A stretch of 8,085 nucleotides of DNA, from assembly GCA_027002315.1 (NCBI GenBank), contig JALWZV010000013.1, forward strand, positions 1 to 8,085, in the 5' to 3' direction. This stretch comes from Candidatus Roizmanbacteria bacterium. GTDB taxonomy: Bacteria > Patescibacteriota > Microgenomatia > UBA1406 > GWC2-37-13. Numbering within the stretch: the first letter of the stretch is position 1; every line of letters begins with the position of its first letter. The notes under the pieces were generated by a model. The model was given only the letters and a program-made list of their open reading frames with translations, had not been told where the DNA came from and did no database searches. This document shows, piece by piece, positions 1 to 6,278 of this stretch. A program made the position numbers and the translations under genes.

Positions 1-65
1 TTTCAAATTCTTATTGAATGTTAAATGTATTAATTTTAAATGTTTAAAGCATTAGTTCATTAGAA

Positions 66-95
66 ATTATTTAGGAATTAGGTTAATTAGGTCAA
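66..95 (-). promoter_or_regulatory. Possible sigma-70-type promoter reading out of the left edge
   Basis: On the minus strand TTGACC (95-90) is followed after 18 nt by AATAAT (71-66), each matching 5 of 6 consensus bases of the -35 and -10 boxes. It would start transcription near 58-60, toward a gene beyond the left edge. The match overlaps the 9-bp repeats and sits in very AT-rich DNA, where chance matches are common, so this is a weak call. Confidence 0.22.
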
Positions 96-102
96 TTAGA
101 AA
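76..102. repeat. Three tandem 9-bp units, AATTAGGNN type
   Basis: Three contiguous 9-mers are visible on the plus strand: AATTAGGTT (76-84), AATTAGGTC (85-93) and AATTAGAAA (94-102). Further ATTAG copies occur at 51-55 and 59-63, out of register, and TTAGAAATT occurs at both 60-68 and 97-105. The array lies in the 188-bp non-coding spacer beyond the last gene. Such short degenerate repeats are easily produced by slippage in AT-rich DNA; no function is claimed. Confidence 0.5.
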
Positions 103-167
103 TTTTATTTGTATTTAGATGTTTGGTTTGTCTGACTAAGAAGTTAAGATTATTGCGACAGTATTAG

Positions 168-182
168 CAACCCCCGAGGTTG
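168..182 (-). other. Small GC-rich hairpin just after the last stop codon
   Basis: CAACC (168-172) and GGTTG (178-182) form a 5-bp stem with a 5-nt loop, 6 nt beyond the final TAA of the operon. It is the only GC-rich patch in the spacer. In the direction of transcription it is followed by CTAATACTGTCG rather than a T run, so it does not meet the pattern of an intrinsic terminator. It could stabilise the mRNA 3' end or be accidental. Confidence 0.3.
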
Positions 183-188
183 TCTTGA

Positions 189-701
189 TTAGTGTTTGCT
201 TTTGGTTGGTTTCATCTCAGGTAAAGAGCTTTTTTTCTTTTTGCGTGCAAAGATACTCTTCCTCTCCTTTCCTTTAGGTTCTACTATTCGGCTTTCCTGT
301 TGGCGTTTTCTTTCCTCTTCTTGTTCCTTTCGACGTTTTTCTTCTTCCTCTTTTCTTTTTTTCTCCTCATCTTTTTTACGCTTTTCAGAGATTGCTTCTT
401 TTTCTCCTTCTTTAACTAGATTAAAAAGCTTTTGTTTTAGCGAGTTCATATGTTCTTCATCTTGTTTTCTGTATCTTTCTTGTAATCTGTCTAGATTTAA
501 GGGTGTGCTTTTATCTGTAGGAACCTCACTAGGTCTTAGTTCATTTGCATTTGAACCGTGACTTTTACCTCTTTCTTGTGTGGACTCGGGTTTATAAAAA
601 GGATTAAAGCTTTGTTTAATAGCCTTTGTTGTTTTTTTACCTGTTGATTTTCCTAACTCAAACAGTTCTCCTAATGTATTCTTAATTAGCTTTTTTGGCA
701 T
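189..701 (-). CDS. Unrecognised Lys/Glu/Arg-rich protein, predicted long charged helix
   Basis: I do not recognise this family. From the ATG at 699-701 it is 170 residues and overlaps the Mur ligase stop by 20 nt; an in-frame TTG at 711-713 would add MVSK and lengthen the overlap to 32 nt. Neither has an SD; I prefer ATG. The N-terminus is basic (MPKKLIKNTLGELFELGKST), followed by a Ser/Pro/Asn-rich, probably disordered stretch (about 35-70). A helical segment then begins at LDRLQERYRKQDEE (about 71-84) and leads into a nearly pure K/E/R/Q block (about 97-136) of the kind that forms a stable single alpha helix or coiled coil. A very basic tail (KGKERKSIFARKKKKSS) follows, ending PEMKPTKSKH. 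There is no signal peptide, membrane segment or cysteine. The overlap and shared strand argue that it is a real gene translated with the Mur ligase. Its position in a division/wall operon hints at an envelope, cytoskeletal or nucleic-acid-binding role, but that is inference only. Confidence 0.7.
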   Translation of the reverse strand: MPKKLIKNTLGELFELGKSTGKKTTKAIKQSFNPFYKPESTQERGKSHGSNANELRPSEVPTDKSTPLNLDRLQERYRKQDEEHMNSLKQKLFNLVKEGEKEAISEKRKKDEEKKRKEEEEKRRKEQEEERKRQQESRIVEPKGKERKSIFARKKKKSSLPEMKPTKSKH

Positions 702-2007
702 TTTTGAAACCAACTTTTAGATACTTACATTTTATACATGAATTGTAATATGGGCAAACGATAGCATCACACTTAACATCTACTCCTTCGAGTTTTAGTA
801 AAACTCTTTCCATATGTCGCAATAAAGAACCTTTGATGTAAACTAAATCATTTTCATGTAATTTCTTTTCTAGGACATTACTCGCCTCTAGAACATTTTT
901 GACAACAACCCCTTTTTCCTTACTAAATCCGTTTTTTATAGCCTCGGAGTACGTATGTTTTAGAAGTGGTCCTATTCCTATAAAATAATCTGGCGGATAT
1001 TTAGATATAACTTTACCAATTTCCTTGTGTTTTGAGATTGATAATTTACCCAACTCCCCCATCTCTCCCATAATGATGATCTTCTTTCCCTTTGTGTAAA
1101 CAATGTCGTACAATGTCTTAATTCCAACACGAGTTGACACAGGATTAGCTCTGAGGGAGTCATTTAAGACAAAAGTATTTCTTGGCCCTTTTTCTAGACT
1201 CATTCTTCCGTGAAGAGGCTGAATGCTTGAGATAACTTTTTTAAACATCTCAATATCTGATTTTGTTAACCTCAAAGTTTTGTTGAGTATAAAATTAATA
1301 GATTTAAGCGCAGAGTAAACAGCCATGATGTTATAGATATAATGACTGCCGATAAATTTAGTTTCTACATCAATTCTTTTTTTATTGTCAAAAAAGGTAA
1401 ATTTGGTTCCTTCTAAACTAACCTCATACCATTTGGTATTTTTTAGGTAAAATACGTCACATTTATTCTTATTGCTACCATACCAAATGATTTTAGAACG
1501 TGTATTTTTGGACATAGAACGGACGTTTTCATCATCCCAGCTAAGTATGGAAAATGAGTTTTTGCCTGAAGCTTGTACTAGCTTTCTTTTTTCTAAAATA
1601 ATATTTTTGAGAGATCCAAGATGTTCTTTATCTGAATGTACCGGTGATATTCCTGTTACTATAGCAATTTTTGGCCTGACAATTTGCAGGTGTTTTTCCA
1701 TCTCTCCCTTTTTGTCAATGCCCAGTTCAAAGATGATGAAATCTGTTTTTAACCTGGTTTTTAATGCAGTTATTGGGACATTGTAAATAGTATCTAAGTT
1801 AATATCTGTAACCACAACATCTCGCTTTTTATTTTTTCTGTTCCGCATAGATCTTAATACGTTATAGAGTATGTAGGTTGTGGTAGTTTTACCTTGACTT
1901 CCTGTAATTGCGATCTGAGTGGCTGGCATAAGTGACAGCCAATTTTTAGCTAAGAATCTTCGTGTTGCATGGAAAATTGCTTTAAGAGGATTTGGTTTGT
2001 AAGACAT
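682..2007 (-). CDS. MurF-like Mur ligase lacking the N-terminal substrate domain, with C-terminal Cys cluster
   Basis: A 441-residue ATP-dependent Mur ligase family protein. The central ATPase domain has the P-loop ITGSQGKTTTT (34-44), FELGIDKKGEM (93-103; family Glu), TGISPVHSDKEHLGS (118-132) and GSHYIYNIMA (220-229). The C-terminal ligase domain has HGRM (266-269), LNDSLRANPVS (281-291; compare the DDSYNANP motif of MurF), MGEMGELG (313-320) and YIKGSLLRHME (390-400). These are MurF hallmarks, and MurF adds D-Ala-D-Ala to the UDP-MurNAc tripeptide. However, in E. coli MurF the P-loop lies beyond residue 100; here only about 33 residues precede it, so the UDP-substrate-recognition domain is missing and cysS leaves no room for it upstream. 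The tail carries Cys413, 418, 424 and 427 (C-x4-C-x5-C-x2-C), suggestive of a metal or Fe-S site. It could be the lineage's MurF or another amide ligase, such as a MurT-like enzyme; no GatD partner is visible. Overlaps cysS by 1 nt. Confidence 0.85.
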   Translation of the reverse strand: MSYKPNPLKAIFHATRRFLAKNWLSLMPATQIAITGSQGKTTTTYILYNVLRSMRNRKNKKRDVVVTDINLDTIYNVPITALKTRLKTDFIIFELGIDKKGEMEKHLQIVRPKIAIVTGISPVHSDKEHLGSLKNIILEKRKLVQASGKNSFSILSWDDENVRSMSKNTRSKIIWYGSNKNKCDVFYLKNTKWYEVSLEGTKFTFFDNKKRIDVETKFIGSHYIYNIMAVYSALKSINFILNKTLRLTKSDIEMFKKVISSIQPLHGRMSLEKGPRNTFVLNDSLRANPVSTRVGIKTLYDIVYTKGKKIIIMGEMGELGKLSISKHKEIGKVISKYPPDYFIGIGPLLKHTYSEAIKNGFSKEKGVVVKNVLEASNVLEKKLHENDLVYIKGSLLRHMERVLLKLEGVDVKCDAIVCPYYNSCIKCKYLKVGFKNAKKAN

Positions 2008-3416
2008 TATTTTCTTTTTAACTCAAACTTTTTTCCAACATCTTCTATTTTATAACCTAAGGCCTCAATTTTTTTTCTAAGCTCATCTGCTTTTTTGTAA
2101 TCTTTTATTTGTCTTGCCTCTTGTCTTTGTTGAGCAAGTAAGATAACTTTAGAATCGATTTTGTCTTTTTTAAGTTGATTTAGATTTAGCCCTAAAACTT
2201 TATCGAAATCATTAATCAACTCTAACTTTTCTTCTGTTGCAAGGGTCTTATCTTTAACAACCTCCCAAAGAATTGCTAAAGCTTGAGGTAGTTGAAGATC
2301 GTTGGTTATTGAGGATATAAATTTATCTTTATAACTTTCTGCTTTACCTGATAGTTTTACAGAAGATCTCGCTTTTTCTTTAAGTTTTAAGTAAATTTCT
2401 TTTAGTCGTTGGTAAGAGTTATCAGCTGACTTAACAGCTTTCCATGTAAAGTTTTGAGCTTGGCGATAGTGCGCTTGTGCGAAAAACAATCTTAGTGAGA
2501 TCGGGTTAATCTTATTTTTAAGAATATCATCTATTGTGTAAAAGTTACCTAAACTTTTACTCATCTTTTTCCCATCCATCAATAAATGTTGAAAATGAAC
2601 CCAGTAACGAACAAACTGCACTCCAAATGCGGCCTCTGCTTGTGCTATCTCATTTTCATGATGAATTGGAATATGTTCCACTCCGCCTGAGTGAATATCT
2701 ATAGTTTTTCCAAGATATTTGGTACTCATAGCAGTACACTCTATATGCCACCCCGGAAAACCATCTCCCCAAGGAGATTGCCAGTGCATTGTGTGATTTT
2801 TAAACCTACCAACTCTTTTAAACCAAAGTGAAAAATCTGCAGGATGCTTTTTGTTTTTATCTATGTATACCTCTTCTCTCGCACCTTGGATTTTTTCTTC
2901 CAATTTTTGCCCAGATAGACGTCCGTAGTTTTTGAATTTAGATACATCAAAATACAAAGCCTCTTTTGTCTCGTAAGTGAACCCCTTTTTCTCTAATATT
3001 TCGTCTATTTTTATCATCTCGTTGATATTGTCGGTAGCTCTTGGTAGATAGTCGGGCATAACTATATTGAGAAGTTTAAGCGTTTTTAAAAAAAAGTCTG
3101 TATAATATTTAGACACTTCCCAAACTGTTTTGCCAGTTTTTTTTGCTCCCTTTTCCAACTTGTCTTCTCCAATATCACTATCTCCTGTCAGATGTCCAAC
3201 ATCCGTTATGTTAATTACGTGTTTAACTTTATAGTCGAGATATAATAAAACTCTTTTCAAAAAGTCATTGTTCACAAATGTTCTCATATGACCGATATGA
3301 GTATAATCGTAAACGGTTGGTCCGCATGAATAAAATGTAACCAAGGGAGGATTAAGAGGATGAAATGTCTCTAGTGATCGAGTCAGAGTGTTGTAAAGTT
3401 TAAGCTCTCTTTTCAT
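2007..3416 (-). CDS. cysS: Cysteinyl-tRNA synthetase (class I)
   Basis: A complete 469-residue CysRS, close to the E. coli length of 461. It activates cysteine with ATP and charges tRNA-Cys in the cytosol. The Rossmann catalytic core contains CGPTVYDYTHIGH with the class I HIGH motif at 40-43, and KMSKS at 284-288. The zinc site that discriminates cysteine is intact: Cys31, Cys227 in GWHIECTAM, His252 and Glu256 in IHHENEIAQ, aligning with Cys28, Cys209, His234 and Glu238 of E. coli. The usual GRPGWHIEC reads GFPGWHIEC. Residues about 330-440 form the helical anticodon-stem region; the end (DYKKADELRKKIEALGYKI) is the usual short CysRS tail. The gene follows RNase J by 5 nt and its TAA stop overlaps the next ATG by one base (TAATG), implying translational coupling. 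No SD precedes its ATG. Nothing suggests loss of function. Confidence 0.97.
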   Translation of the reverse strand: MKRELKLYNTLTRSLETFHPLNPPLVTFYSCGPTVYDYTHIGHMRTFVNNDFLKRVLLYLDYKVKHVINITDVGHLTGDSDIGEDKLEKGAKKTGKTVWEVSKYYTDFFLKTLKLLNIVMPDYLPRATDNINEMIKIDEILEKKGFTYETKEALYFDVSKFKNYGRLSGQKLEEKIQGAREEVYIDKNKKHPADFSLWFKRVGRFKNHTMHWQSPWGDGFPGWHIECTAMSTKYLGKTIDIHSGGVEHIPIHHENEIAQAEAAFGVQFVRYWVHFQHLLMDGKKMSKSLGNFYTIDDILKNKINPISLRLFFAQAHYRQAQNFTWKAVKSADNSYQRLKEIYLKLKEKARSSVKLSGKAESYKDKFISSITNDLQLPQALAILWEVVKDKTLATEEKLELINDFDKVLGLNLNQLKKDKIDSKVILLAQQRQEARQIKDYKKADELRKKIEALGYKIEDVGKKFELKRK

Positions 3417-3421
3417 CGTTA

Positions 3422-5131
3422 TTAAACTAAAATAACTTTAACAACAAGTAGGGGCTTATTACCAAGTTTTTTTATGAAGAACTCTAACAACTCTTTTTTA
3501 AGTGCCTTTTGAATAACAAATTTATCTAATCCTTGATGTAAATAGCCCCCTGTTTTAATTTTATCCTTTATCTTTTGAATAATGGAGTTATTACTCATGC
3601 TTATTCCAAACAGTTGTACATCAGGATCTTCTTTTAAGGTATTTGTGTCTTGATTAATTAGTATTGTTATTAACGCTATTCCGTTGCGAGATAATGTTTT
3701 TCTCTCTTTCAATACAATTTCGTTAACATCTCTAATTCCATTAGAGTCTACATATATGTTTTTTGTTTTTATTTTTTCTCCTAAGTATGCTTTATTTTTT
3801 TCAAACCACACAGTTTCTCCTTCTTTTAGAATAAAAACAGACTCTGGATTAAAACCCATGTCCTCCATTAAGTTTTGGTATTGTCTTTGATGCCTTATTG
3901 TTCCTCCAATCGGAATAAAGAATTTAGGATTAATGAATCTTGCCATAAACTTTAGATCTTCTTGGTTTCCATGACCTGATGCGTGAAGTAGGTCTTGAAT
4001 ATCGCTGTATTTAACCTGCGCGCCTTGAAGCGTGAATTCTTCAATAAGACTATAAACATTACTTTCATTGCCTGGTATTGGATCGGAAGAGAAGACTATT
4101 TTGTCTCCCCTAGTTATTTTTATATATTTATTTTGTTTTCTAGCAAGTTTTGATAGGGCCGAACCAAATTGTCCTTGTGAACCTGCCGCTATGATACATA
4201 ATTTATGAGGTGGTAATCTAACAGCACTTTGTTCATTTATGAATATTTTTTTGGAGGTAGGTAAGTATCCTAAACTTTGAGCAGCTTTTGAATTTTGCTG
4301 CATAGATCTGCCCAAAAAAACCACTTTTCTATTAAATTTAATAGCTGCATCTACACACTGACGAATTCTTGAGATATTAGATGAAAATGTTGTCATTATA
4401 AACTTTCCTTTTGTTGTTCTCATCTCGTCCTCAAATGTTTTACCGACTATTTTTTCTGACAATGTTAACCCTTCTCGTTCAGCGCCTAAACAATCTGACA
4501 TCAGAGACAAAACTCCTTGCTCACCTGCTTTTGTAATTTCATAAAAATCTGGAGGATTTCCGTACGGTGGAGTTATATCTAATTTAAAGTCTTGTCCATG
4601 ATAGAAATTTCCAATTGGGCTTTTCAATAAAGTGTGCATACTGTCAGGAATAGAATGAGTTGCCCTGATGAATCTAGTTGTAAACGCTCCAAAACTGTAG
4701 TCTTTACGGAACTTAATTTGATTAATCTCTGCATTCACACCAGCCTCCTTAAATTTATTTTCTAAGAAAACCTTAGTTAATTTTGTTGTAAATATGGGAG
4801 GTCGACCAAGATCATTGTAGTAAAATGGCAATGCGGAAATATGATCTTCATGTGCGTGTGAAAGAATTATACCTCTAATTTTATCTATTTTATTTTGTAG
4901 ATATGAGATGTCTGGAATGACAAAATTAATTCCTAGTTCTTCTTGTCCGGTAAAACCAATACCACAATCTATTATAAGAATATCCTCGAGTTTATTATTG
5001 TTGTAAAACTCATAAAGATACATATTTTTAGTAACACCTGTAATTCCTCCCAGAGGTACAAATCTTACTTTTTGTTTACCTTTTTGTTTTAGAAAGTAAC
5101 TTTCTTTTCGTCTTGGATTATTATTAAGCAT
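3422..5131 (-). CDS. rnj: Ribonuclease J (metallo-beta-lactamase/beta-CASP RNase)
   Basis: A 569-residue RNase J, the usual length (about 550-600). The metallo-beta-lactamase core opens at PLGGITGVTKNMY (26-38) and carries the metal motif HAHEDH (92-97), His159 in THSIPDS and Asp181 in DFKLD. The beta-CASP part shows TTFSSNISR (247-255), GRSMQQN (274-280), AGSQGQ (316-321) and SSDPIPGNE (348-356). HASGHG (383-388) is beta-CASP motif B. Residues from about 455 form the C-terminal domain that in homologues helps dimerisation. RNase J is an endoribonuclease and 5'-3' exoribonuclease in mRNA decay and rRNA maturation. An oddity: the usual PVHGE motif C is PIGGT (407-411), so the histidine that in B. 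subtilis RNase J1 (His390) contributes to metal binding is Gly409. The N-terminal motif GEIGKN reads TGVTKN. The gene starts 1 nt after ftsZ and ends 5 nt before cysS, with no SD. Family certain; full activity not. Confidence 0.93.
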   Translation of the reverse strand: MLNNNPRRKESYFLKQKGKQKVRFVPLGGITGVTKNMYLYEFYNNNKLEDILIIDCGIGFTGQEELGINFVIPDISYLQNKIDKIRGIILSHAHEDHISALPFYYNDLGRPPIFTTKLTKVFLENKFKEAGVNAEINQIKFRKDYSFGAFTTRFIRATHSIPDSMHTLLKSPIGNFYHGQDFKLDITPPYGNPPDFYEITKAGEQGVLSLMSDCLGAEREGLTLSEKIVGKTFEDEMRTTKGKFIMTTFSSNISRIRQCVDAAIKFNRKVVFLGRSMQQNSKAAQSLGYLPTSKKIFINEQSAVRLPPHKLCIIAAGSQGQFGSALSKLARKQNKYIKITRGDKIVFSSDPIPGNESNVYSLIEEFTLQGAQVKYSDIQDLLHASGHGNQEDLKFMARFINPKFFIPIGGTIRHQRQYQNLMEDMGFNPESVFILKEGETVWFEKNKAYLGEKIKTKNIYVDSNGIRDVNEIVLKERKTLSRNGIALITILINQDTNTLKEDPDVQLFGISMSNNSIIQKIKDKIKTGGYLHQGLDKFVIQKALKKELLEFFIKKLGNKPLLVVKVILV

Positions 5132-5132
5132 A

Positions 5133-6269
5133 TTATTTACTTTTTTTTCTTAAGAATGCTGGTATATCAAGTTCTGATGATTCATAAAGGAAGTCTTCTT
5201 CCTCATCACTTGGTAAAGTTTTTACCTCTTCTTTTTTAGTTTCATTCTCGATCTTATGTGTTGGTATAGATTTACGTTGCATCTCTTTTTGTGTAAAATT
5301 AAAAAACTTTGTTTTCGAGTTATTAAATTTAGTGGCGATAAGAGTAATCTTTATTTGATCCATCATACTTTCATCTATTGTTGCACCAAAGATAATATCG
5401 GCATTAGGATCTGCTGTTTTGGCGATAATCGAGGCTGCCTCATCTATTTCTGAGAGTGATATATCAGGTCCTCCGACTATATTAAACAAGATACCTCTAG
5501 CACCATCGATAGATGTGTCCAATAGTGGTGACGAAATTGCTTCTTTAATAGCCTCCATACCTCTTTTTTCTCCACTACCTATTCCTATTCCCATGAGGGC
5601 TGTTCCTGCATTACTCATTATTGATTTAACATCAGCAAAATCTACATTTACTAATCCTGGCGTGGTAATTAACTCAGCAATCCCTTTTACTCCTTGATGT
5701 AAAACAGAATCTATTTTTCTGAACGCTTCTAATATCGGTGTTTTTTTATCTATGATGTTGAGAATTTTTTGGTTTGGAACAATGATTAAAGTGTCAACCT
5801 TTTCTTTTAACTTTTCTATTCCTTCTTCGGCGACAGACATCCTTTTTCTTCCCTCAAAAGAAAATGGTTTTGTGATGACAGCAATAGTTAATATACCAAG
5901 CTCTTTGGCAATTTCTGCCACTATTGGAGTAGCCCCTGTTCCAGTTCCTCCTCCCATACCAGCAGTGATAAAAACAAGATCTGCTCCGCTAATCTCTTCT
6001 TTAATTTTTTCTTTAGATTCTTCGGCTGCTTTTTTTCCTATCTCTGGATCACCTCCAGAACCTAGTCCTTTGGTGATATTCTCACCTATTTGAATTTTAT
6101 AATCGGATTTATTTGCAAGCAAAGCTTGAGAGTCAGTATTAATAACAAAAAACTCTACTCCTACAATACCACCTTCGTTAATCATTGAAGATATAGCATT
6201 ACCTCCGCCTCCTCCGATTCCTATAACTTTAATCTTAGCCGGTTGTCCAGCCTTTGGTTTAACTAACAT
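5133..6269 (-). CDS. ftsZ: Cell division protein FtsZ (tubulin-like GTPase)
   Basis: A 378-residue FtsZ with all signature elements. The glycine-rich N-terminal nucleotide loop IGIGGGGGNAI is at 16-26, the tubulin signature GMGGGTGTGA at 104-113 binds the GTP phosphates, PFSFEGRKR is at 135-143, and the T7 synergy loop NVDFADV (208-214) supplies the catalytic Asp210 and Asp213 to the neighbouring subunit. The globular core ends near residue 317, followed by an acidic, poorly conserved linker of about 50 residues and the conserved C-terminal peptide DIPAFLRK (368-375) that docks on FtsA; KSK follows as a basic end. It assembles the cytokinetic ring. It starts 9 nt after ftsA, with an A-rich but SD-free leader, and its stop is 1 nt from the RNase J start. 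An A8 run on the coding strand lies in the last codons (5141-5148). Identification is secure. Confidence 0.98.
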   Translation of the reverse strand: MLVKPKAGQPAKIKVIGIGGGGGNAISSMINEGGIVGVEFFVINTDSQALLANKSDYKIQIGENITKGLGSGGDPEIGKKAAEESKEKIKEEISGADLVFITAGMGGGTGTGATPIVAEIAKELGILTIAVITKPFSFEGRKRMSVAEEGIEKLKEKVDTLIIVPNQKILNIIDKKTPILEAFRKIDSVLHQGVKGIAELITTPGLVNVDFADVKSIMSNAGTALMGIGIGSGEKRGMEAIKEAISSPLLDTSIDGARGILFNIVGGPDISLSEIDEAASIIAKTADPNADIIFGATIDESMMDQIKITLIATKFNNSKTKFFNFTQKEMQRKSIPTHKIENETKKEEVKTLPSDEEEDFLYESSELDIPAFLRKKSK

Positions 6270-6278
6270 TTGTATTTT

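Noticed and set aside
130..188. Intrinsic terminator for the operon
   Set aside because: The hairpin stem is only 5 bp and is not followed by a T run in the direction of transcription.
120..190. Possible tRNA or small structured RNA around the CCCCCGAGG patch
   Set aside because: No T-loop GTTCRANNC sequence, no acceptor-stem pairing and no cloverleaf on either strand; only a 5-bp hairpin is supported.
196..561. Plus-strand open frame rich in Ser/Phe/Leu opposite the charged protein
   Set aside because: It is the antisense of the Lys/Glu-rich codons (AAR/GAR read as TTY/CTT), so its length and composition are explained by the minus-strand gene.
978..1163. Minus-strand 61-codon frame within the Mur ligase
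   Set aside because: Overlaps the conserved Mur ligase C-terminal domain in another frame; no independent support.
5419..6093. Two long plus-strand open frames opposite ftsZ
   Set aside because: They lie entirely inside a certain ftsZ gene, have no recognisable domain or start signal, and are antisense shadows.
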